From assembly GCA_020809705.1 (NCBI GenBank), contig CP085825.1:4216001-4280000 (forward strand): DNA of 64,000 nucleotides, written 5' to 3'. Within the stretch, counting starts at the first letter, position 1; each line of letters starts with the position of its first letter. Below are positions 53,528 through 64,000 of this stretch, one piece after another. The notes beneath the pieces were generated by a model, which saw nothing but the letters and a program-made list of their open reading frames with translations, was not told where the DNA came from and did no database searches. Origin of the DNA: Calonectria ilicicola. Taxonomy: Eukaryota; Ascomycota; Sordariomycetes; Hypocreales; Nectriaceae. Position numbers and translations under genes: made by a program.

Positions 53528-56500
53528 GAAGAGTTTGGAACATCTTAAACCGTTTCTATGTGGCCCGCTCAGCGCCGAGTTTCCGACGTCATTCAGCTGT
53601 TGTTGCCCGCCTCTTTAGCGACGGTAAGCGATTCCTCGATCTAATCGTCAAATCTCCCGACTCTAATCCTACTCAAGACCCCCTGTGGGACTGGTCGGTT
53701 GTGAAGATAAAACGTGCCCCCGGATCTACATGCATCCCCCACAAGGCAGAGAAAAATAGAAAGCAATAAAAAGGTTTGATGCAATGCAGCATGTCTAGCA
53801 GCGACCTCGTGGCGGCATATAGGCACCGATTTCCCCATCCCAGCATCGAGGAATGGCATTCCTTCAACAATGGTTCGCAATGTTGGTCCAGGACTCCTAT
53901 TGGATCACCTACGGGCCGTCTCATCAAGCCAAGCGAGCCTAGCGGTGCAGGGGCTTCGGAGTTGGCTGAATTATGGGGTTCATCGGGCGATACTATCCAC
54001 TAGTAGCTCCAAGGGCGATGGGTTAAAACTCCATCGATCCCAACCAAGACCCCAGCAAACCTTCACATCCCCACTATAGATCCACGGTAGTCCGTCCACA
54101 AACTTTCGGGATATTCTTGGCGCCCGTGACCTTGCTCCTCCACCAGACCCGTGGGTTTGGCTTCGACTCAGAAATGCATTGTCAGAAACCCGCCCACAAC
54201 TGACTCAGGCTTACATCATTAAGCTTCACTGGATCTCAATAGACGAATGTGTTGCCATCATTTTATATTCGTTTTAACCGCATTTTACTCCAGGCCTAGC
54301 CCCATATTATTCCTGGGATTCGGGCCCTGAGTGCAAGATGCAGCCTTGACACTCCATGACGTCTTCAGCTCCGGATAGTGCATGCAGGCGTTAATATCGA
54401 CAGATTAAAGCATCGTCTCGCCATCCCGCTATGGGAAAGGGCTACGGAACAGATATTTCCAGAAGATGCACCCTTTCTGAGTGATCGGCGCCTCCCACCC
54501 TTGCCCTAGAAACCGTTCATGCGGCTCATTCCAAAGTCGCCCTATTTCGACTTGATTTCGAGCCAGACCGCCACACCTGGTAGCCCGCCCCGCTTGACCT
54601 TTACGATGAATCGATCAGTTGACAGGGCACAACAGCACAAAGGATCGAACGATTTGCAACAGGGTTTTTTTTAGAGAATGCTCGTACTGTGGATCTAACG
54701 GGTCAAGGAACAACAACTTCCGCACCTGAGGCCAGGGTTTTGAATGAGGTGAAAGGCTGCAGCCTCAATTAAGACCAAAGTGGCGAACAGCTCCCGAGGC
54801 ACTCTCAATACCGCCGGCTCAGGATTTGGCGGCCGCTCCCGCCTACGAACTCGCGACCTTGCACGATCGAGGCTGACGATGGCATGATGCCACTTAATAA
54901 TCTCAGTTGAGGCAAAATAAGCAGATTTCGTCTCCACCTGGTTCAACCACGCTTGTCGGGTTCATTCCCCTACCAATGAGATGCAAAAGTTTGCCTCATC
55001 CAAGTGCCGGCATGGATTTCTACCGTTTACCGTCTTTCGCCTGCAACTTTTCCATAAGATATCCCCGGTCAACGTGGCGTCAAGCCTTCGGTTACCACAT
55101 TGTCTACTGGATTGCCACTTTCACATCAATCCCGCCGGCCCTCTCCAGGCCGCTCTGAGGCCACCCCCCAAACTTTAATCCTTCTTCTGGACTCAGCCTC
55201 CATATCAATGCCATAGTTAGGTGTGGTTGTTACACTCGCATCTTGATGGATTGAGTGGTACTCGGTCACTCCACGCAAGTAGGGAGGCTTCGTAAGCTGG
55301 TGGATGATGACCGAGAATGGATCAGCTGGCTTCTAGAGGATAACCGTGGAGGGAAAGCATATATATTTGGTTGATTTAGCCCCCAATCTTCCATCATGGC
55401 ATGGTGTCATGATGTCATGATAAGCTGATCCCAATTGGCTGGAATCAGAATCCTGAGCCGGGTCCCGTCACGAATGTCCAAAGGCCTGTTTAGCTTACTG
55501 GTCCTCTCCCGGGTTTTCCGCAGCACGAATCAACTGGTGAACCAGGGCCACGGTTCAGATCCAGCGAACTGTTCAACGCTGATCCTCCAACGGCGTTACC
55601 AGCTCCAAGGCCAGACCCACGACCGTGGCGTTAAACCTGCGACGGTGGTCTTTTTCTAAGTTGGTCAAGAATGTCAAACCATACATATCACTAATCAGAC
55701 AGCCGTCGAGTCCAATTCGTATGTACACGAATGATCAGGGCACGAACATCAAGGTATCATCAAAGGTAATTATCACATTTCGTTTGGCTTCGCTTAGCTC
55801 AGTTAGCAGCCAGCAGCGCTACGGCCAATTCGATTCATTCAAATAGAAATGGATGTAAAAAAATAAAACCCAGTGCATCATTCGTTAACCCGGATAGGTT
55901 AGATTAAAATACTCAACATCCAATGAGGAAAGCCAGCTCATTTGCTTTTGACGAGAATAAATTGAAAATGTCCTCGGTGTTGCGAGCCAACTGCAGGTAT
56001 GAGTAGAAGCTAATATGATGCTCCAAAGTTCGCCCCTCATAGGTACCAGATGTAGACAATAGAAATTCTCGTTAATTTGGAGAGGAGCATAGGTTCACTA
56101 GGCCGTGTTTGCTATGCAAAAGTGGTGAGCTAGCAAACAGTTCATGATCACTTTGTTTTCCAATCCATTACTCAAACATTGTCCAACTCACCCAAGGGTT
56201 TGATGCAGAAACTTGAGCACATGTCTTTCTAGTTCGATACCAAGACAACGGGTGATCAACTTCTACAAATTTCCTCTAGCGATTTAGTCTCAATAGTTTG
56301 TGTTTTCTAGGAGAGATTGTGGAAAAAAATTATGTACTGTGAAGTTTTGCGCTCGGAAGTCAACGGCAGTAGGGTAGCTGCTCTTTGGCGGTTGATTAAA
56401 GGGGCATGATGAGAGGCGAAAGAAAAAAAAAAAAAAAAGCAAAGAGAAAAAAAAACCCGAACGAACACGGCTAAGATCAAGAGTAGAGGACACGTATGGA

Positions 56501-57289
56501 AAGGTAAACAAGACAACGGAAGAAAAATAAAAACTGGACAAATGAGGCAGTCATGGTGTCAAGCACAATGAGACACGGATGATTAGTTCGCTGTGGCCAT
56601 TTGCTTCCCCGCCTCCCAGCGGACCAATGAGGCGGGCGGAGGGGCTCCAAGCCGCCCCGCGGCGGCGGCTACAACCTGGCCCAGCTTGGTCTCAAACAAT
56701 CAGCCGCACGCTTGATTGGCCAGGCGAGGTGAAATCACGACCTGAAAATAGACAAGCAGCAGCTGCTGGAGACGGGGAGACTTGGATGCAGGGCGGCCGT
56801 GGCTTGATCCCCCTCTCAGGTACCGTGTCCGTGTAGATGGGAAGCACATGATGGTGAGTGTGTGCGTATGTGTGTGTGAGTGAGCCTTTCGCATTGCCCG
56901 TTTCTTCTCGCGCCCGTCCTGCTACCTTTGCGCCGTTACATTTTTTTTTTCCGCCCTTGGTGGCCGGATTCGCCTGGCTTGTGATTCTGACCACCCGATC
57001 CTTTTCAATTGACGCCACCGGCCAGCAGCTCCCTCTGCGACACTGTTTTTTTCGCTGCTCTTACGTGGGCCGATCTACCGGTGCCGCCAACGGTGTGCGG
57101 GGCTGGACTCGTAGCTTGGCACCACAGCTCAATGTGGGCGGCTACAGCTGCAGCAGGGTCGCGAGCTTCCCGCCGCGTCCTTTTCTTTGATTCTTTTTTC
57201 TCTCCTTCTCTCTCTTGTCGATAACTCATCTGCAGCGCAATCTAACCCATCTTCCCCTGTTGGATCCCGCCGTTGAGCAGTAGATCGTC

Positions 57290-58926
57290 ATGTCTGGCCA
57301 GCAACACTACTATCCCCGTGAGTGCCCCTCCTCCCCACCCCGCCGACTACAGCGCACCGAGTGACCCGACTGACGATGACTTCACAGCTCCGCCTGGGTC
57401 GGCTCCCTCACCCACAGGTTCGTCATTAGAGTATAACCTGAACGAGATTGACCCGTAAACTAACACTGGGTTGAATCATCAGCTCCTCCTCCTCCCCAGC
57501 AGCCCACACCTCAACAGCAGCAGTACCAGTATGCGCCGCCTCCGACGTCACCCCCAGCAAACCAGACTCAGTTTTATCCCCCTCCGCCTCAGGCGCAACC
57601 CGCTGGTCAGATGAACTATCCACCACCGCCTCAGCAACAGGCCACTCCTTCCCCTCAACACTATCCGCCTCCTCCTCAGCAAGCGGCATCGCCGCAGCAC
57701 TTTGCGCCGCCGCCGCAGCAGCAAACACCCTCACCTCAGCACCCTCCTCCTCCTCAGCAGCCTACTCCGGTGCACTATGCTGCTCCTCCAACGTCTGCGC
57801 CAGTTCAGAACTACCCACCACCTCCTCAGCAGCACCCGACTCCAACTCCTCCCCAGCCGCAGCCTCAGTATCCTCCTCCTCCAGGACAGCAGTCACCTCT
57901 GGCAGTCAGACCTGTAGCTACTCCAGATCAGCAACAGTACCAGCAACAGCCACCACCAGAACAAACATTTACCCCCCCACCGCCGTTCCAAGACGATGGC
58001 AGTTCATACCCAATCGAGAAGCCAAAGCAAGAGATTCCCCAGCAACAAATGCAGCAGCAGCAACCGCAACCGCAAGCTGGTCCCTCCATGACAATGTCAG
58101 GAGCCCCTCCAGCTGGCCAGTTTGTGGGCGCTGGTGCAGTCATGGATGATGTTGGAACTTTCAATGGTGGTAGTTATAGAATTAGCCACCGAGACTGCAA
58201 CACCATCCTGACTGTTCAGCTTGCTATGGGCTGTCCCCTGTCTGGAAAAGCGGGCGCAATGATCGCCATGTCTCCTTCAGTTACCCTCAAGGGACATATC
58301 AAGTTTAGCATGAAAAAGGTCATCTCAGGCAGCGACCTTTCTAGCTCGACCTATATCGGCCCCGGTGAGGTGCTACTTGGCCCTCCTATGCTTGGTGACA
58401 TCACTAGCCTGCGACTTACGGGCAAGGAGACATGGTCCGTTGGCCACGATGCCTACCTGGCATCAACGCAGGGAGTAGTCAAGGACCACAAACGACAGGG
58501 ACTGAGCAAAGCCATGTTCAGTGGCGAAGGGCTGTGGCTGCACAAACTTAGTGGCACAGGTCTAGTGTGGATCGCGAGTTTTGGAGCCATTATCCGCAAG
58601 GATGTGAGTGAGAATGACCAATTGGTAAATATTGAATGCTAACGGGAATCCAGCTTGTCGAAGGCGAAAAGTATATCGTCGACAACGGCCATTTAGTTGC
58701 CTGGAACACCAAATATGTCATGGAGCGCGTAGCATCAGGTGGCATAATATCAGGTATGGCCTCTGGTGAAGGCTTGGTGTGCAAGTTTACCGGACCTGGA
58801 ACTGTTTTCATGCAAACTCGCAACGCGGTGAGTACTAGCGCAATCATGCTAGTGATATACATATACTAACTTTGGATGCAGAGGGCATTTACTGCCTACA
58901 TGGGTGGACAGCAATATCAGGGCTAA
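57290..58926 (+). CDS. aim24: AIM24-family protein with a Pro/Gln-rich N-terminal region
   Basis: Five exons, 57290-57317, 57388-57417, 57483-58603, 58654-58827 and 58882-58926, give 465 residues. The first two exons are 28 and 30 nt. Donors are GTGAGT, GTTCGT, GTGAGT and GTGAGT, and all acceptors are CAG or CAG-like. Residues 10-235 are a disordered PPPPQQ repeat region. The AIM24 (DUF124) beta-prism domain occupies about 240-465: [20 protein letters not shown], then [28 protein letters not shown] and [15 protein letters not shown]. Yeast Aim24 is a mitochondrial inner-membrane protein that supports MICOS and respiratory complexes. This version lacks a visible mitochondrial leader, so its location is open. 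Confidence 0.88.
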
Positions 58927-60244
58927 TCGATTTTGGATAAATTGGGAATGTATAGTTTCGAGACTGATGGAATTTGGAAATCCAAGGTTTTTATCTATGA
59001 TGACTTGTTGTCGAGCCAAATAGGCTAGCATATTGATGAAGTGATATTTCAGCCTGGAGTACATTAGCTTAGTTTGATACCTAGAATGCATTCATTCTTG
59101 TTTTGATCAACGCACATTCTATCTTTGGACTGATTGCCAGTTTGATATGAAGGGCCACTGGGGTTTGTCTGTGTTGGGACTGATGCGTCGCGAACAGGCT
59201 CGTGTTACTCTCAGACGGCCAGGGGCTCTGCACCATCATGCAAGGATCAGAGATATCTCAGAAGGATGCATGCATGCAGGTGTATGGTTTATGGCAATAT
59301 TTTCTCCTTGTGGCAGTGCACCCTGCTGTGACAAAGCTGCATGCCAAGTTGGATGTAGTAAGAAACAGCGAATCCTGAGTGAGAAGTATGGTTGCAGGCG
59401 GTAACCCATCCTAGTAAATTGTTATTCCACAAGGAAGGGCAGAGTCAAGTGTTGCTGCGCCTATTTTTTTTCGGCTCAAATTAATTATCCATTACATCTG
59501 TCTTCCAGCTGCCAGCTGGCAGGCGCACCCTTCGTATTTTTCTCCTTTGCATCCCCCCACTGCTCACGATATCGACATCTTGCCTCGCCCAACCCCCAAC
59601 TTCCTTTCAATCCCATTTCTTTCTTTCTTTTTGCAAGGAGTCTTCCGGTCCGGATTTTTTTCTTTTTTTGGAGGGAGGTCTTCATTGCGAGTACGCAGCG
59701 TCAACCAGCTTTTCAAAAACATTTCGGTCAATTTGTCGGAAGCCGGCAGCTGCTTCTAAAAACTGTACCATCAATCTCCCTACCGGCAATACACAGCTCT
59801 CTGCTCTCCCACAACGAAGAATCGATAAGAAAGTTGTTGGTCTGCTTTCGGCCGGTCAGGTAACCTGAGCCTGTCAAATTTTCGGGATGTCCTAACGGAG
59901 TTTTGCAATCCCTCTTTTCAGTCCAGTTCATCCCTGACACGTGTGAAGACTTCTTCAATGTGCCTCCGCACAAGCCAGAAAGTTCCAAAACACAGTCGTT
60001 GACCCTAATAATAACATAGTGTGTTCTGGGTTCGATATTTCTGGGAGAGGATTATTCACAAACTCGAAGTGTTCTCAGCCGAGGAGCGACTACGCCTAGC
60101 TGACGACAGTCAGATAGTATCGATTTTTTTTGTAAGCCAAACTCATCAGAAAGCAGATCAAGAAATCGAAGAATTTTAGATCGGCTCCTGGCAGCTTTTA
60201 CTCCCCTATTGTTCCTTTATAGCTAATTCCAAACAGGATTCAAG
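58927..60244. other. Intergenic region
   Basis: No gene is supported. It contains the AIM24 3' region and the leader of the downstream gene; T-rich tracts lie at 59464-59471 and 59655-59670. Confidence 0.5.
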
Positions 60245-62215
60245 ATGGCCGTGTTTACCAGCAAAGCACGACAAAAATCGGGAACCCAGTCAGAAAGGCC
60301 CAACGGTTCTCATAATGAAATATCAAACCCTATGGGAGAAAAGAACGACAAGAATAGTTCTCTAAAGAAGGACTTCTTGGCCGACTATAATGCAACTTCT
60401 AAATTCGCCGAAGCCATGAAAAATCCCGATTGGCGCAGACGACGCGAGAATAAGGTGCCTCCTGTGTTCATGCAGTCAGTGTTGGAAGGGCCCACGGTAC
60501 AGAAGCCTACGATTGATATGGTTATGGAAGGAAATCTTTCCGGTATCAAGTCAGTCAGTCACGAAGGGCCCAGAAAACTGATGCTGGAACGTTCGGCTTC
60601 AAACCACATCAAACTTGATCACGACAACTCCAAGTCAGATGATGAGTCCGAAACTGACCCTCAATCCCTTGCGGAAATTCTTCTGAAAGGCCCAGGGGAC
60701 CAGGCCTTGTGTGGTCTCATCAATCAGCAACGAGTACCCAATTGTCAATCCAACGGGAAACCCTTGAGCATAATTGAAATCACCCCCTTTTTCCCTAGTG
60801 GCGGCCTGGAAGATGTACAAGATAGAGAAAATCTTCCTCCCTTCTCGAAAGTTGGACAGATTCAAAGGATTGCCGACAAGGACCAATCGTTCCTCAAAAC
60901 TCCCCGCAAGATGTCAGTGAGTGAGCAGGAAAGAACCTTGGCAGCTATTTTGGCAATGACCGAAGAGACACCTCCAAACTTGCGAGTTCCATTATCCACG
61001 CACATCCTACATAATCAACCTTCCAAAAATAGAGGCCAATCGATGGCAATGAACATGGGAAATTCACACCGCATCAAGTCAAGGGACACTGCCGCAGCTG
61101 TTGAAGCCCCCCTACCCTGTAACGAACCCAGCATTCAAAACGAGAATCCTCCAACCATGAGAAGCTCAGGCCAAAATGACCCCGAGCTACAGAAAAAGAA
61201 CAATGCGTTTCAGAAATTTCTTCAGAAACTTCAGAAGAAAGCAGGCCAGACAAACAGGTGCCCCTAGGGAGGGTCTGATGGTCACCTCAAGGAGTGGTCT
61301 TGGAAATCTGAACCAGCGGCTTGGAAAAGTTCATTACAAGAAGGTTCTTTGGACTCAGCAATTGACATACACTGTAGCACGAAAAATCTACGGAAGGAAA
61401 CCTCTCGTGATTCCGGAGTATTTGCTAGCAGCACGAAACAACTAAACCCACGAGCAAGAGAATTTCTCTCATTCAATGCGCCGATGAAAGCCCCAGCAAA
61501 AGTGGACGAAATTGGCAAGATGGCCCTGGGGCCGACAGGGAGCGTTTTTGGGAGCTACAGTGATAGATCTGCTGCGTATACGGGGGGCAAGTGTGCCGAT
61601 CCTGCACCACCATACGACCCCCTTTCCACTGCAATGGTCAAGCCAGCCTGCCACGGGGGTTCGAAAATGGTCACTGGGACAGTGGCATCTCCGAATGTAT
61701 CCCCATCTGCCTTTGGGCCTCTTTTCGGATTTGCACCACCACCATCCAGGTTTACGGCACCTCTTGATATGTATTCTCTGCCAGTGCTCGCTGGACCCTC
61801 TGGCGGTATCCAGTCTGGCGGCGGGCTTACAATGGGGGCTTTTGCGACTCTCCCAAGTTCGATGGGACTACCGAACTTTGCAGCGACAAAACCTGTGCCA
61901 AGGCCTGTAACCATGCCCACTGTTGGTCAAGTCGCTTCCATGCCCAGCTTCCAGGGACCTGTCGGATCGCAACTTGAAGCGACTTGGGGAGGGATGGGAT
62001 CATCCAACCTTGCACCATGTCGCGTTGCCAAGCCACGGGTGCCAGACGCCAAAAGCCAACAGGCGTACGAGGCATGGATCGAATGGCGAAAAGCCACCGA
62101 ACCAGGATATGCTATCGAGTGTAAAAACAGGCAACAGCGGCGAGCACGTCGGAACATGGGTCCAAGCTTGGATGAAGTTATCGGTATTGCCCCGCAGATG
62201 GGAACCCAAGGTTGA
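60245..62215 (+). CDS. Conserved hypothetical protein interrupted by an in-frame stop, probably spliced
   Basis: Two open segments in the same frame, 60245-61267 and 61268-62215, are separated by a TAG at 61265. Removing 61258-61329 (72 nt, GTGCCC donor, possible TCTGAAC branch site, AAAAG acceptor, phase 2) joins them in frame as 632 residues. The N-terminal half is charged, with DFLADYNATSKFAEAMKNP and an EQERTLAAILAMTEETPP segment. The coil-like QKFLQKLQKKAGQ lies just before the junction. The C-terminal half is Gly/Pro/Ser-rich, ending with a conserved-looking block QQAYEAWIEWRKATEPGYA followed by basic QQRRARRN, which I associate with an uncharacterised ascomycete family. No function is known. 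The alternatives are a real nonsense mutation or two proteins. The acceptor is atypical, so the model is tentative. Confidence 0.6.
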
Positions 62216-64000
62216 TTGGAGAAGACGGCAGATGGTGGTGTGTCATTTCGGAGACAACAAGGTCAAGACATGGACCGGACCTTGTTCCTTGAAAATGATG
62301 CAAAGGAATGATGACTGCGTTTGAGCGAAGAGCATCGGGTGAGGAAGCGATGATGGCCATTCGACAAAGCAAAAAAGTGGCAGCGGAAGGCAGAGTCAGC
62401 GACTATTTTCATCGGGCCAACACTTGATGCACTTCATGGACCGGTGAACAAAATTGAGAACGAGCTGTGATTGGTGGGCGAGTGTCACATTGCTGCGCCC
62501 AATGTGCACTGGTCTTAGCAGTGGACCGGTGTAGGGCGGGAGATCTGTACCCCTTGGCGCTTATCCCATGTCTTAGCCAACCAGGATTGTTGTTGACGTG
62601 AGGTTGTGTTTTCTGTTTGTCATGAGTATCAAGAGGGCCGGATTGGGTGATGATTGGAGAAGAGAATAAGCACCATGATGGATACTTTGTTTCAGAGGAT
62701 GGGATGTAATATGTATAGGGTCTACTTATGTGTGAACAGTGGTATATCAGGTTTGAGAGAGATTGGGAAAGAGAGAGAGAGAGAGATGCTTTCGTTTGGT
62801 TGTATGTTAGAATCCAAGTGACCAGCATGGTACTGTACTGTACAAGGGGCAGCAGACCCCCACGAACCAACAATTAGCAATGTCATTTGATAGTGAGAGG
62901 CACAGTTCGCTGCGCTGGCGCTCAAGTCTAAGCCCTACTCGGCACTGTTGCAGTGCAGATGCAAGTTTGAACGCCTGCATCTCCGTCCAGCCCAGCGCCA
63001 CTGTCGAGACGAGTCACTGGGACAGGACCCAGGATTAGCTTGTAATAACCTTGTCCAGGTGGCAGAGTGGCCCGAACTGGAGCTGGGAATGCCCAAGGGA
63101 AAGCCCTCGAGCGACACAGCGACATGGAGACTTCGAGACTGCGTGTGTACTTGGCGCCCCCACTGGTGACAACCTGGGCATGCATCGCCTACTTGTCTGA
63201 GTGTCGGCAGGGAGACGGCAGCGTAGTGTAGGGGCGTGTGAGTGTGAGATGCACAACATGACGGATAGGGCAAACGAGCATGTGGGGCCGTCTCTTCTTT
63301 TGGCAATTTTTCCTTTCTTTTTCCTTTGGGCTGAATCTGGGGGGGCAAAAGGAGAGCGAGCGAGAGAGAAAAGTCTGAACTAGAGGCGTTTTTTTTTTTT
63401 TTAGCAGCTCCTCCACACCCACCACTTCCTTCATCATCTACATTTTGTCCATGTGGAGGCTTGGTTCAAGTTTGTTAAGACATTGCATGCATCTACTGAT
63501 GACGTGGGGTGACGCGATTCTGGCCTCGGGCGCCTCGAGGGGGGGAGGGGGGCTAATTTTTTTTTTTTTTTTTGCCGCAGCGGCTCTGGCTCGCAGGAGC
63601 GTGAGGCCCAGCGTTTGTCTCCGCGCGCCCACAGTCTGCCGGGCGGCTATCCCCGTATTTTGACAGGGTCTGCAGAAATGTGAGACGCGGAGACGCCGAT
63701 GAGGGGAAGCTGTAGAGGATGCAGAATGTAGAAGGGAGTTGGAGCGAAAAGGGGATGAAAAAAAAAAAAAAAGAAAGGAAAAGGGGGAGGGGAAGGAGAG
63801 GGAAAGAGGAAGACATGACAGAAGGAAGCACGAAATGAAGAGAGCATAGCAAAATGGTAGAGAATAAAGGCCGTATTCATAAATTTCTATGATCAAGCAG
63901 CTCCAATGAGCAATCTCTGGTATCAATCCCAATGTATACCCAAAACCCCAGAAACAAGAAGGAACCATAGTAATAATACTGGATATAATAAGGAAAACAA
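62216..64000. other. Terminal non-coding stretch of the window
   Basis: No gene is supported. The minus-strand frames at 62409-62873 and 63438-63968 are Ser/Phe/Leu-rich readings of purine-rich DNA. A (GA)n run lies at 62771-62786. T-rich runs lie near 63390 and 63557, and an A-rich run near 63757. Confidence 0.5.

Larger units (their letters stand above)
50374..57289. other. 6.9 kb stretch without a convincing gene
   Basis: I see no recognisable domain in either direction. The first 2 kb are GC-rich with many overlapping low-complexity frames, and 54100-56500 is richer in AT. It contains a GGAGCYT minisatellite (53031-53065), CTG/CCG triplet repeats (53482-53527, with shorter runs near 51545-51605 and 52317-52335) and one minus-strand frame at 52818-52991 that reads like a possible exon or remnant. 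The last 700 bases probably include the AIM24 leader. Confidence 0.5.

Noticed and set aside
55395..55425. Clustered TCATGA palindromes
   Set aside because: The six-base palindrome is repeated only by chance in a short AT-rich patch, with no array or spacing pattern.
61119..61316. Alternative 198-nt intron bypassing the in-frame stop (GTAACG donor, ACCAG acceptor)
   Set aside because: It would delete a coding-looking segment (QKFLQKLQKKAGQ) and is longer than the usual introns here, so the 72-nt alternative was preferred.

Overview
The window is nuclear DNA of a filamentous ascomycete (Pezizomycotina). The coding genes carry short introns (mostly 48-94 nt) with GT..AG ends. A WetA-type conidiation regulator is present, and this is combined with a Flc/TRP-type channel, a DUF3433 membrane protein, a SUR7/PalI protein and a Mit1-like remodeller. 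The wording of several proteins looks hypocrealean (Sordariomycetes), but that placement is inference from memory of the families. I see no rRNA, tRNA, CRISPR array or intact transposon. Well over half of the window is non-coding, with many homopolymer and pyrimidine-rich tracts.

Layout. 0-12 kb: mbf1 (-), an SDH assembly factor (+), a DUF1365 membrane protein that appears to lack a central block (+), a GFA/CENP-V type zinc protein (+), a GPI-anchored protein with four cysteine modules (-), and the mitochondrial rRNA methyltransferase mrm1 (-). 11.7-22.4 kb: a large CHD/Mit1-like remodeller that diverges from mrm1 across only 115 bp, a CCCH zinc-finger protein, and COP9 signalosome subunit 3. 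23-31 kb: two secreted PLC-like phosphodiesterases flanking a SUR7/PalI-family membrane protein. The first phosphodiesterase has a 240-residue K/E-rich tail made of four repeats; the second is GPI-anchored. 34-43.3 kb: a DUF3433 membrane protein and a flavin-carrier/TRP-like channel, separated by 4.3 kb without a gene. 44.8-50.4 kb: wetA (-) behind a 2.9 kb upstream region, then a hypothetical protein (-). 50.4-57.3 kb: 6.9 kb without a convincing gene but with minisatellites. 57.3-62.2 kb: a P/Q-rich AIM24-family protein and a conserved hypothetical protein whose two halves are separated by an in-frame stop, best explained by an unusual intron.

Themes. Four genes point to mitochondria (SDH assembly, mrm1, AIM24 and possibly the flavin carrier through its link to oxidative folding). 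Several act at the cell surface (two PLC-like enzymes, SUR7, DUF3433, Flc, cysteine-rich GPI protein). Three are developmental or chromatin regulators (Mit1-like remodeller, CSN3, WetA). There is no operon-like or secondary-metabolite cluster. Exon boundaries were derived by hand from splice signals and frame continuity, and every multi-exon model below keeps the reading frame.
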